A stretch of DNA of 64,000 nt from Streptomyces rishiriensis. Lineage in GTDB: Bacteria; Actinomycetota; Actinomycetes; Streptomycetales; Streptomycetaceae. The stretch is taken from the NCBI RefSeq assembly GCF_030815485.1, contig NZ_JAUSWV010000002.1, positions 4,588,001 to 4,652,000 on the forward strand. The letters run 5' to 3'. Both the position numbers and the translations under genes were made by a program. The notes under the pieces were generated by a model that searched no databases, was not told the origin of the DNA, and saw only the letters and a list, made by a program, of their open reading frames with translations. Shown here in pieces: positions 18,738 to 26,565 of this stretch. The stretch's first letter is position 1, and every line of letters begins with the position of its first letter.

Positions 18738-20369
18738 GTACGACGACATCCATCGCCTGGGACCCGCGCGACAGTGCGGGTCCGGCCCGGCCGGTGCCGG
18801 GGGCGGTGCGCGGCGGGACGCTGCGCATCCTGCGCGACGGCGACTACGACCACCTTGATCCCCAGCGCATCCAGACCCTCCAGGCCACCGCGCTCGGCCA
18901 CCTCCTCTTCCGGACGCTGACGATGTTCGCCGAGGACGGCGAGGGCGGCTGGCGGCTGGTCGGCGACCTCGCCGAGAACCCCGGGCGGGACGTCGACGGC
19001 GACGGCCGGACCTGGGAGTTCACCCTGAAGCAGGGCCTGCGTTTCGAGGACGGCCGTGAGATCACCGCCGCGGACGTCGCCCACGGCATCGCCCGCTCCT
19101 TCGAGGAGAGCCTCGCCGGCGGCCCCCACCACCTCCAGGACTGGCTGCACGGCAACGGCCCCTACGCGGGCCCCTTCACCGACGGCGCCGAGCAGGTCCC
19201 GGGCCTGGAGGTGCGCGACGCCCGCGTCCTGGTCCTCCGTTTCCCCGAGCCGCGCCCCGACCTGCCGTTCGCCGCCGCCCTGGTGACGACCGTGCCCGTC
19301 CCGGCGGACGCCGACACCGGCGAGAGCTACGGCAAGGGCCCCGCTCGCCTCCGGCCCGTACCGCATCGCCGAGCACATCCCCGGCGACCGCCTGGTCCTG
19401 GAGCGCAACCCGCACTGGGACCCGGCCACGGACGCCGTACGGCACGACCACCCGGACCGCGTCGAGATCGAACTCGCCGTCGGGGCGGGCGCGCAGAGCC
19501 TGCGCGCCCGCGCATCGGAGGGCGCCGACGCCTTCGCCGTCGCGGAGAACAACGCGCCCGAGGACGTGGCCCGGACGCTCCTGGAGGACCCCGGTCTCGC
19601 GCGGCGCCTGCGCCGCGACCGCACCCCCCTCGTCTGGTACCTGGCGATCAATACGGCCCGGGTGACCGACGTGGAGGTCCGCCGGGAGATCGCCCGTGCC
19701 GTGGACAAGGAGGCGGTGCGCGACGCGATGCCCGGACGGGCGCAGGGCGAGATCACCCACACGATCCTCTCCCCGGCCACCATCGGCCACCGCCCCTACC
19801 CCGACCCCCACGCGGGCGGCCCGCGCGGACTGCCGGACGGCTGGGACGGCCGCACCCTGCGTCTGCTCAGCCGGGACGGCGACTACTTCACCGCCGGCGC
19901 CCGGGCGGTCCGACGCTCCCTGGAGAAGGCGGGCTTCGTGGTCGAGTTGGTGGAGATCGAGCGGCCGAAGCACAACGCGACCGTCCTCACCCGAGGCCAC
20001 GACGCCGACCTGTACCTGATGTGCCAGGCCGCCGACTGGCCCGGCGCCTCGACGCTCCTCACCGGCTTCGACGGGCGCACCCTGCGCCCGACGGGCAACG
20101 CCAACTACACCTACTTCGACGATCCCGGGGTCAACGCCGAGATCGCCCGGATCTCCGCCCTCCCCGCCGACCGCGCGGCCGGCGAATGGGCGGCCCTGGA
20201 CGAGACCCTGACGACCCGTCATGTGCCGCTGGTGCCGTTGTTCTCCTACGTGTACCTGGCGGCGACCGGATCACATGTCGGCGGAGTGTTCACCTCGTCC
20301 TTCCTCGGCACGCCCGTCTACTACGACGCCTACGTCACCCAGGATCCCGAGGACCCCGACCGTGGCTGA
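18734..20369 (+). pseudogene. family-5 ABC solute-binding protein, frameshifted
   Basis: The gene starts at ATG 18734 and reads as an SBP_bac_5 (peptide/nickel-binding) protein up to about codon 202. There a run of four C (19339-19342) breaks the frame. Removing one C restores GPLASGPYRIAEH and a continuous reading frame to the stop at 20367-20369, giving about 544 residues. Typical family features are present on both sides of the break (GGTLRILRDGDYDHLDPQ near the start; ADVAHGIARSFE; later LAINTARVTDVEVRREIARA). There is no signal peptide or lipobox, so even the intact form would be cytoplasmic. Either the gene is inactivated or the read contains a one-base homopolymer error. Its role in the cluster is unknown. 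Confidence 0.85.
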
Positions 20370-21939
20370 CGTGTCCACCCTCTACGAGCGCTTCGCCGCG
20401 TCCGCCGACGCGCACCCCGACCGGACCGCCCTGGAGACCGGCGGACGCGTCCTCACCTACGCCGCCCTGCGCCGCCTCGCCGAGCACACCGCGGCCCGCC
20501 TGCTCACCGCCCTGGACGGTCGCCGCGTCGAACGGATCGGCGTCCTGGCCAACCGCAGCGTGGCCGCGTACGCCTCCTACCTGGCAGCGCAGCGTCTGGG
20601 CGCGGCCGCCGTGCCGCTCGGCCCGGAGGTCGCGCCGGTCCGGCTCGCCGCCGTGGGCCGTGCGGCGGCGCTCGACGCGGTGCTGGCGGAGCAGAGCGCG
20701 GTGGACCACGGGCGCTCGGTCGGTTTCCCGTGCCCCGTGCTGCCCTTCACCGAGCCGGACGAGGACACCGGCGGCGCGCAGCCGGAACGGGAGCCGCATC
20801 CCGTCCTCTCGCCGTACGAGGCGCGTCCGGACGCCGTCGCCTACATCGTGTTCACCTCGGGCTCCACCGGCACCCCGAAGGGCGTACCGGTGCTCCAGCG
20901 CAACGCGGCGGCGATGCTGGACTACGCCGTCGACCGCTACGGCATCGGCCCCGGGAGCCGCGTCTCACAGACGTTCGACCTGACCTTCGACCCGACCGCG
21001 TGGGACATGTTCACCGCGTGGAGCGCCGGCGCGGCCCTCGTGGTGCCGGCCCGCGCCGAACTGGTCCGCCCGGCCCGCTTCATCCGACGCACGGGTGTCA
21101 CCCACTGGTTCTCGGTCCCCTCGGTGATCACCTACGCCCAGCGGCTGCGCGACCTCGCCCCCGACTCGCTGCCGTCCCTGCGCTGGACCCTGTTCGGCGG
21201 TGAGCCGCTCACCCTGGCCCAGGCCGCCGTCTGGCAGGCCGCGGCCCCGGGCAGCGTGCTGGAGAACCTCTACGGTCCCACCGAGGTCACCGTCTCCTGC
21301 ACCCAGCACCGCCTGCCCGCCGACCCCGCCGACTGGCCCGCCACCGCCAACGGCACGGTCCCCATCGGCACGCCGTACCCGCACCTGGACTTCCTGGTCC
21401 TGAACGAGGACGGCCACCCCGCCGACGAGGGTGAACTGTGCGTCCGCGGCCCGCAGCGCTTCCCCGGCTACCTCGACCCGGCCGAGAACCAGGGCCGCTT
21501 CGTCCGCTTCGACGGCCGCCGGGCCACGGTGCACGAGGGCCGGGAGGCGCCCGCACCCGACCTCTACTACCGCACCGGCGACCGCGTCCGCCGCGACGTG
21601 GACGGCGCGCTGCTCCATCTGGGTCGCCTCGACCAGCAGGTCAAGATCCGTGGCCACCGCATCGAACTCGGCGACGTCGAGGCCGCGCTGCGTTCGGCCG
21701 ACGGCGTCGAGGAGGCGGTGGTCACGGTCGGGACGGCCGAGGGCGCCGAGCCCGGCCTGGAAGCCGCCTACACCGGTACCCCGCAGGACCCCCGGGCCCT
21801 GCGCGCCCACCTCACGGACCGCCTGCCGACGTACATGCTGCCGCGCGCCTTCACCCACTTCGACGCCTTTCCCCTGAGCGCCAACCGCAAGATCGACCGG
21901 CGCGCGGTCGCGACCCGTCTGGCCGCCCCGCAGGGCTGA
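20362..21939 (+). CDS. free-standing amino acid adenylation enzyme
   Basis: The protein has 525 residues and is a single adenylation domain without a carrier or C domain. Core A3 is FTSGSTGTPKG near residue 170, A5 is NLYGPTE, A7 is YRTGDR, A8 is VKIRGHRIELGD and A10 is SANRKIDRR. The GTG at 20362 overlaps the upstream stop by 8 bp; a second GTG at 20371 is possible. The pocket reads approximately DPWFLGLVSK, which I cannot match to a known amino acid. It most likely activates a residue for the free carrier protein at the operon's start, or replaces the atypical A domain of the second synthetase. It is the last gene of the operon. Confidence 0.9.
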   Translation: MADVSTLYERFAASADAHPDRTALETGGRVLTYAALRRLAEHTAARLLTALDGRRVERIGVLANRSVAAYASYLAAQRLGAAAVPLGPEVAPVRLAAVGRAAALDAVLAEQSAVDHGRSVGFPCPVLPFTEPDEDTGGAQPEREPHPVLSPYEARPDAVAYIVFTSGSTGTPKGVPVLQRNAAAMLDYAVDRYGIGPGSRVSQTFDLTFDPTAWDMFTAWSAGAALVVPARAELVRPARFIRRTGVTHWFSVPSVITYAQRLRDLAPDSLPSLRWTLFGGEPLTLAQAAVWQAAAPGSVLENLYGPTEVTVSCTQHRLPADPADWPATANGTVPIGTPYPHLDFLVLNEDGHPADEGELCVRGPQRFPGYLDPAENQGRFVRFDGRRATVHEGREAPAPDLYYRTGDRVRRDVDGALLHLGRLDQQVKIRGHRIELGDVEAALRSADGVEEAVVTVGTAEGAEPGLEAAYTGTPQDPRALRAHLTDRLPTYMLPRAFTHFDAFPLSANRKIDRRAVATRLAAPQG

Positions 21940-21988
21940 GCGGTGGCCGGATGCTGTCAGCCCACGGCTTACACACCGGGCCCGGCTT

Positions 21989-22020
21989 GCCATCCCCCGC
22001 CCCTCCTGGGGGAGGATGGC
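21989..22020 (+). terminator. hairpin after the NRPS operon
   Basis: GCCATCC at 21989 pairs with GGATGGC at 22014-22020, with an inner C-run/G-run and one bulged A. It lies 49 bp past the last NRPS gene and 26 bp before the YbjN start. There is no T-run, which is common for Streptomyces terminators. Confidence 0.5.
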
Positions 22021-22046
22021 GGGATCCGTACGAAGGGAAAAACACG

Positions 22047-22610
22047 GTGAGCATCGACCCGTCCTCGATTCCGAACTTCGGGGGCCAGCCAGAGCCGCAG
22101 CCCCAGGGTGGACCGGCGGGCCCCGTCGTCCCGGACCAGGATCTCGTGAAGCAGCTCCTCGACCAGATGGAGCTGAAGTACGTCGTCGACGACGAGGGTG
22201 ACCTCGCGGCGCCGTGGGAGGAGTTCCGTACGTATTTCATGTTCCGCGGCGAGGGTGACCAGGCGGTCTACTCGGTGCGGACGTTCTACGACCGGCCCCA
22301 CGGGATCGACGAGAAGGCGCAGCTGCTCGAGTCGATCGACGACTGGAACCGCCGCACCCTGTGGCCCAAGGTCTACACCCACACCCACGACGACGGCACC
22401 GTCCGTCTCATCGGCGAGGCGCAGCTGCTGATCGGCGCCGGTGTGAACATCGAGCTCTTCGTCTCCTCGACGGTGAGCTGGGTGCGGGCGGCGATCGAGT
22501 TCGACAAGTGGCTCGTGGAACAGCTGGGCCTGGAGTCGGCGGTCGCCGAGGGCGACGAGAAGCCCGGCGACGGCGCCGAGAACGTCGAGAAGGCCGAGGA
22601 CGACGAGTAG
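22047..22610 (+). CDS. YbjN-domain protein
   Basis: The protein has 187 residues and starts at GTG 22047 behind GAAGGGAAA. It has a disordered Pro/Gly/Gln-rich N-terminus of about 35 residues. A YbjN-like domain follows (about 40-165; VKQLLDQMELKYVVDDEGDL, a YSVRTFYD strand, then LLESIDDWNR and LWPKVY), and the tail is acidic. YbjN domains resemble the type III secretion chaperone fold; their role in actinomycetes is not well defined. The gene has its own ribosome site and is followed by a very strong hairpin, so I treat it as the first core-chromosome gene outside the NRPS cluster. Confidence 0.85.
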   Translation: MSIDPSSIPNFGGQPEPQPQGGPAGPVVPDQDLVKQLLDQMELKYVVDDEGDLAAPWEEFRTYFMFRGEGDQAVYSVRTFYDRPHGIDEKAQLLESIDDWNRRTLWPKVYTHTHDDGTVRLIGEAQLLIGAGVNIELFVSSTVSWVRAAIEFDKWLVEQLGLESAVAEGDEKPGDGAENVEKAEDDE

Positions 22611-22633
22611 GTCCCCCCGACCTGCCGGTACGC

Positions 22634-22676
22634 CGAGCGGGCGCCCGTCCACAGCCTGTGGACGGGCGCCCGCTCG
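22634..22676. terminator. perfect 43-nt palindrome, bidirectional terminator
   Basis: Two 21-nt arms (CGAGCGGGCGCCCG... and its exact complement) flank a single central C at 22655. It lies 24 bp after the YbjN stop and 44 bp from the end of the leftward aminotransferase remnant, so it could end transcription from both sides. Confidence 0.85.
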
Positions 22677-22719
22677 CGTGGGGCTGCTTCCGTGCGCCCC
22701 GCGCGCGTCCGGCCCCGCC

Positions 22720-22959
22720 TCAGCCGGCCAGCGCCTTCAGCCGGGTCGCGGCCTCCTCCAGCACGCTCACCCGCTTGCAGAACGCGAACCGTACGAAGGG
22801 CGCGCCCGCCTCGCGGTGGTCGTAGAAGACGGCGTTGGGGATGGCGACCACGCCCGCGCGCTCGGGCAGCGAGCGGCAGAAGGCGAAGCCGTCGGACTCG
22901 CCGAGGGGGCGGATGTCGGTCGTGACGAAGTACGTGCCGGCCGGGCGGAAGACCGCGAA
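22720..22959 (-). pseudogene. C-terminal remnant of a PLP aminotransferase
   Basis: Read leftward, this encodes about 79 residues matching only the end of a class I/II aminotransferase: FAVFRPAGTYFVTTDIRPLG, then SDGFAFCRSLPER, VFYDHREAG and FVRFAFCKR up to a stop at 22720-22722. The complete paralogue about 1 kb away has the same segments (VFRPSGTYFITTDIRPLG, FCRALPERAG), with many silent and several amino acid differences. The homology ends abruptly near 22959, so about 80% of the gene is missing. It is not a recent duplicate. Confidence 0.8.
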
Positions 22960-23163
22960 ATAGTTGGGCGTCGCGGCCCTCGACGGTCCAACGGTTTCGC
23001 CAGGAGCGGAGCCGGGGTGGTCTGCCGTCGGACCAGTCCGCTCGCGTCCCGGTTGTTGTCCGGTTTGAAGGATCCAGAACCCGCTTCAACCATTGTCGGC
23101 CTGGGTGAGCACTGTGTGACGCAGGAGGGGTCAGCAGGTGCTGTGCTCGATCCCTGAGTCCTG
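22960..23163. other. junction sequence between aminotransferase remnant and toxin gene
   Basis: These 204 bp have no credible ORF with coding-type codon use, no inverted ends and no recognisable transposon remnant. The stretch replaces the missing part of the aminotransferase remnant and probably marks the breakpoint of an insertion/deletion event. Confidence 0.4.
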
Positions 23164-23424
23164 TCAGCTCTCGTAGTGGTAGCGGCACTGCGCGATCAGG
23201 ACGCCGTCCTCGGTGGCCTTGTAGATCAGTCGGTGCTCGTCGTTGATGCGGCGTGACCAGTAGCCCTGGAATCCGTGCTTGAGCGGTTCCGGTTTGCCGA
23301 TCCCCTCGTTGCCGTTCCGGGCGATGTCCGCGATGAGTGTGTTGATGCGCTTCAGGGTCTTCCGGTCCTGAAGCTGCCACCACAGATAGTCCTCCCAGGC
23401 CCGGGAGGAAAAGGTGATCTTCAC
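23164..23424 (-). CDS. yoeB: Txe/YoeB-family mRNA interferase toxin
   Basis: This 86-residue RelE-fold toxin has the YoeB pattern: an N-terminal FSSRAWEDYLWWQ, a central GKPEPLKHGFQGYWSRRI, then HRLIYK and a C-terminal CRYHYES. Residues equivalent to the catalytic Glu, Arg and C-terminal His of YoeB are present. YoeB cleaves mRNA at the ribosome and is neutralised by YefM. It lies 9 bp downstream of the antitoxin gene in the normal antitoxin-toxin order. Confidence 0.95.
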   Translation of the reverse strand: MKITFSSRAWEDYLWWQLQDRKTLKRINTLIADIARNGNEGIGKPEPLKHGFQGYWSRRINDEHRLIYKATEDGVLIAQCRYHYES

Positions 23425-23433
23425 TCGCGGCCC

Positions 23434-23691
23434 TTACTCGTCGGTCGTCAGCTCGCGTACGGTGCCGCCGCCGTTTTCCAGCTCGTCGATGGACGCGAGC
23501 AGGCGCCGGGCGTTCGCCGGGCTCCGCAGCAGGTAGGCCGTCTCCTTCAGGGACTCGTAGTCCTCAAGGGAGACGATGACGACCGGCTCATGTCCGGCCC
23601 GGGTGATGACGACCTCTTCGCGGTCGTCGGTGACGGAGTTGAGCACCTCGGCGTACCGTGCGCGCGACTCGGAATACGTCATGGTCTTCAT
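23434..23691 (-). CDS. yefM: YefM/Phd-family antitoxin
   Basis: This 85-residue protein starts MKTMTYSESRARYAEVLNSV, with the Phd/YefM DNA-binding N-terminus (VVITRAGHEPVVIVSLEDYESL). It ends in a variable, probably disordered tail that would bind the toxin. The ATG at 23691 has a strong GAAGGAGGG ribosome site. It neutralises YoeB and autoregulates the operon by binding the palindrome in its promoter. Confidence 0.95.
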   Translation of the reverse strand: MKTMTYSESRARYAEVLNSVTDDREEVVITRAGHEPVVIVSLEDYESLKETAYLLRSPANARRLLASIDELENGGGTVRELTTDE

Positions 23692-23706
23692 GATCGACCC
23701 TCCTTC

Positions 23707-23746
23707 ACGTACAAGAAATTGTACGTCGGTCTCTTTCGTGTGGCAA
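23707..23746 (-). promoter_or_regulatory. yefM-yoeB promoter with overlapping operator
   Basis: On the minus strand a -35 TTGCCA (23746-23741) and a -10 TACAAT (23723-23718) are separated by exactly 17 bp. A perfect inverted repeat, ACGTACAA-GAAA-TTGTACGT (23707-23726), covers the -10 and contains the TGTAC core typical of YefM binding sites. Repressor binding would block RNA polymerase directly. Confidence 0.8.
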
Positions 23747-23852
23747 CCACGGAATGACGGCCTCGACGGGTGGCCTGCGGAGTGAGGGTTCCGGGCGGGT
23801 GAGGCGCGGCAGACGACGAGGAATACGACGACCGGCCCCCGTGCGGCGGCGG

Positions 23853-25067
23853 TCAGTGCGCGAATGTCTTGCGGAGTCGGTCCGTCGCGTCCGTCAGGAC
23901 CTCCGTGCGCTTGCAGAAGGCGAAGCGGACGTAGGGGGCACCCGCGTCCTTGTGGTCGTAGAAGACCGCGTTCGGGATCGCGACCACGCCGGCCCGTTCC
24001 GGCAGGGCGCGGCAGAAGGCGAAGCCGTCGCCGCCTTCGGACAGCACAGCGCCGAGGGGGCGGATGTCCGTGGTGATGAAGTACGTGCCCGAGGGCCGGA
24101 ACACCTCGAAGCCCGCCTCCGTGAGCCCCGCCGACAGCAGGTTCCGCTTCACCCGCATGTCCTCGCGGAACGCCTCGAAGTAGGAGTCCGGCAGGGCCAG
24201 CGCCTCGGCCACCGCGTACTGGAACGGCCCGGACGACACGTACGTCAGGAACTGCTTCGCCGAGCGCACCGCCGTGACCAGCCCGGGCGCCGCCGTGACC
24301 CAGCCGACCTTCCAGCCGGTGAACGAGAACGTCTTGCCGCTCGACCCGATGGTGACCGTCCGTTCCCGCATCCCCGGCAGCGTCGCCAGCGGCACGTGCT
24401 CCGCCTCGTCGAAGACCAGGTGCTCGTACACCTCGTCCGTCACGACGAGCAGGTCCCGTTCCACCGCCAGCTCGGCGATCGCCGTCAGCTCCTCGCGGGT
24501 GAGGACCGTGCCGGTCGGGTTGTGCGGGGTGTTGATCAGCAGCAGCCGGGTGCGCCCGGTGACCGCGTCGCGCAACTCGTCCAGGTCGAGGCGGAAGCGC
24601 GCCTGCTCGGGGTCCGGGCGCAGGGTGACCGGCACCCGCGAGGCGCCCGCCATCGCGATGCAGGCCGCGTAGGAGTCGTAGTACGGCTCGAGGGCGACGA
24701 CCTCGTCGCCGGGCTCCAGCAGCGCGAGCAGGGTGGCGGCGATGGCCTCCGTGGCGCCCGCGGTGACCAGGACCTCGGTGTCCGGGTCGAAGGAGAGGCC
24801 GTAGCGGCGGCGCTGGTGGTCGGCGATCGCCGCGCGCAGCTCGGGGACGCCGGGGCCCGGCGGGTACTGGTTGCCGCGGCCGTCCCGCAGCGCCCGCACG
24901 GCCGCCTCGCGGACCTCCTCCGGGCCGTCGGTGTCGGGGAAGCCCTGTCCCAGGTTGATGGCGCCGGTCGCCGCGGCGAGGGCGGACATCTCGGCGAAGA
25001 TCGTCGTCCCGAACTCGGCGAGACGGCGGTTGAGGAAGGGGCGCGCGGTGGAGGTCATGCCCGTCAT
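23853..25067 (-). CDS. PLP-dependent class I/II aminotransferase
   Basis: The protein has 404 residues and the fold type I aminotransferase pattern: AINLGQGFPDTDGP near residue 37, TAGATEAIAA near 110, LLLINTPHNPTGTVL near 175, and the Schiff-base lysine in GSSGKTFSFTGWKVGW near 240. It ends in VRFAFCKR. This subgroup (methionine/kynurenine/aspartate-type aminotransferases, KAT/YbdL-like) transfers amino groups between amino acids and 2-oxo acids. The exact substrate cannot be read from the sequence. It is complete, unlike the remnant at 22720. Confidence 0.9.
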   Translation of the reverse strand: MTGMTSTARPFLNRRLAEFGTTIFAEMSALAAATGAINLGQGFPDTDGPEEVREAAVRALRDGRGNQYPPGPGVPELRAAIADHQRRRYGLSFDPDTEVLVTAGATEAIAATLLALLEPGDEVVALEPYYDSYAACIAMAGASRVPVTLRPDPEQARFRLDLDELRDAVTGRTRLLLINTPHNPTGTVLTREELTAIAELAVERDLLVVTDEVYEHLVFDEAEHVPLATLPGMRERTVTIGSSGKTFSFTGWKVGWVTAAPGLVTAVRSAKQFLTYVSSGPFQYAVAEALALPDSYFEAFREDMRVKRNLLSAGLTEAGFEVFRPSGTYFITTDIRPLGAVLSEGGDGFAFCRALPERAGVVAIPNAVFYDHKDAGAPYVRFAFCKRTEVLTDATDRLRKTFAH

Positions 25068-25207
25068 CCTGCGCCGAAGCTCTGGAGTTCCTCAACTCTG
25101 CTTTGGCAGCTGAGACAGGCGGGCATCCCCCGTTCACGCGGCGCTCGGGCGCCACGCGAGGCGCCCACGGGGGGCCGCTTCGGGGGACACGGAAGGAGGG
25201 TGACGCC

Positions 25208-25504
25208 ATGGTCTTCGGCATCATCCTGGCGGTGATCGGAATCGTGCTCGTGGCAGCCCTGCTGGCCAACGCCGGCAGGCGCGGCGCCGCGAGGTCGCAC
25301 CGCGGTGGCCGGTCGCGCCGGTACAGCGGCGGGGGCGGCTCCGCAGCCGCCGGCGGCAGCTGGTGGGCCGGCGACGGCGGCTCCGGCGGCGGCGACACCG
25401 GCGGCCACGGAGGCGGCCACTCCTGCGGCGGGGGGTCGTCCTGCGGAGGCGGCGGATCGTCCTGCGGCGGAGGCGGAGGCGGCGGATGCGGCGGAGGCAG
25501 CTGA
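25208..25504 (+). CDS. small membrane protein with Gly/Cys-rich tail
   Basis: The protein has 98 residues. One N-terminal transmembrane helix (residues about 2-22) is followed by a basic linker and a long tail of Gly/Ser with regularly spaced Cys (HSCGGGSSCGGGGSSC and further). The ATG at 25208 has a near-perfect GGAAGGAGGG ribosome site. Such tails occur in Streptomyces at the ends of membrane proteins with no known role and could bind metal or form disulfides. It is divergent from the aminotransferase gene. I cannot name a function. Confidence 0.75.
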   Translation: MVFGIILAVIGIVLVAALLANAGRRGAARSHRGGRSRRYSGGGGSAAAGGSWWAGDGGSGGGDTGGHGGGHSCGGGSSCGGGGSSCGGGGGGGCGGGS

Positions 25505-25914
25505 CACGGGGCAGCTGACTCCCCTCGGGGGGAGCCGCATCCGGACCGCGGGGCCCGATCCCGACCACGGGCTCCGCGGTCGCACCGGTGACGGCGGCCG
25601 CATCGTCTACCCCCGGTCGCGCCTTTCATGTGGGGCGCGCGGATGCACGCCTGGGCCGCCCGGGGTACGCCGTGGTTGAACAATTGAGCTGTGGTCCCCC
25701 CGAGGGATGGAAACCGCACGAACTTGGGTAAAAACGCTGTGGAGCCACCGCAGTTCATGATTCCCTCTAAACCACCAACGCAGCCCCTCGGACCCCTTCG
25801 GACGTCCCCTGCGGACGACCTTCCGGACCGGGCCGACCGGGGCCGTTCTCCCGGCTTCGACCGGATTGCGCCGACCTGCCCCCTCTCCTCTTTGCGTCTC
25901 CGCGGAGCCGATCC
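25505..25914. other. intergenic region, promoter-like AT patch only
   Basis: These 410 bp lie between the Gly/Cys peptide and the DUF2617 gene. The relatively AT-rich patch around 25676-25745 (TTGAACAATTGAGCTG and GGTAAAAACG) could hold a promoter for the following genes. I see no RNA gene, riboswitch core or credible ORF. Confidence 0.4.
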
Positions 25915-26469
25915 ATGCTCACGACCCTGAACACCTCCTACACCGACACGCGCGCGGCCGATCTCGCCTGGGCCCTGGGGCGGGAGCCGCTGCCCGCCCT
26001 CGCCACACTCGACCTCGAACTGTCCGGCGCCACGTTGCAGCTCAGACTGCTCGGCGCCTCGCATCAAGTGCTGCTGGAGGAGGAGCAGGGCTCTTGCTCC
26101 GAGACGGTGGCCTGCCTCCCCGGCAGCAGCACCCCGCTCCCGCTGGGCGTCGCCAAGCGGGTCGGCGACTGGGAGTACGAGTTCGCGGCGCGCGTCGAGG
26201 AGCTCTCGCCCGGCCAGTTCGCGGGCCGCGCCCAGGAACTCCTGGCCCTCGTCTCCGAGCACCCGCACGGCCTCGCAGGCGTCTTCCCCGGCAGCCCGCA
26301 CGCCTTCACCGCCCTGCTCGCCCACCGCAGCGAAGGCCAGGTGCACTGGCGCACCTGGCACGCCTATCCGCAGGACGGGGAGCTGGTGGCGACCAGGACG
26401 CGCGTGGCCGTCGGCGTGCGGTCGGGCGCTCCCGGCCTGTCCGTGAGCGCCTCGGCCCAGGCACTCTGA
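25915..26469 (+). CDS. DUF2617 family protein
   Basis: The protein has 184 residues and resembles the DUF2617 family of actinobacterial proteins (LTTLNTSYTDTRAADLAWALG at the start, a VLLEEEQGSCSETVACLPG segment, then HPHGLAGVFPGSPHAFTAL). Members commonly lie directly before a membrane spermidine synthase-like gene, as here (96 bp). The biochemical role is unknown. No signal peptide or membrane segment is visible, so it is probably cytoplasmic. Confidence 0.85.
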   Translation: MLTTLNTSYTDTRAADLAWALGREPLPALATLDLELSGATLQLRLLGASHQVLLEEEQGSCSETVACLPGSSTPLPLGVAKRVGDWEYEFAARVEELSPGQFAGRAQELLALVSEHPHGLAGVFPGSPHAFTALLAHRSEGQVHWRTWHAYPQDGELVATRTRVAVGVRSGAPGLSVSASAQAL

Positions 26470-26513
26470 GGCGCGGGCGCCTCAAACGTCCGCCGCGTGA
26501 ACGACCTCGGATT

Positions 26514-26565
26514 CCACACGTGTGGGTGACGAAGGGCACCCATGCCGTGACGTAACGTCGCAGTC
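26514..26565 (+). promoter_or_regulatory. leaderless promoter with two palindromes before the spermidine synthase gene
   Basis: A -10 box TAACGT (26553-26558) lies exactly 7 nt before the GTG start, so the transcript probably begins at the start codon. Two palindromes are nearby: CCACACGTGTGG (26514-26525, perfect) and GACGTAACGTC (26549-26559), the latter covering the -10. Both could bind a regulator. Confidence 0.55.

Noticed and set aside
22960..23163. Remnant of an insertion sequence at the aminotransferase breakpoint
   Set aside because: No terminal inverted repeats, target duplication or transposase fragment could be found.
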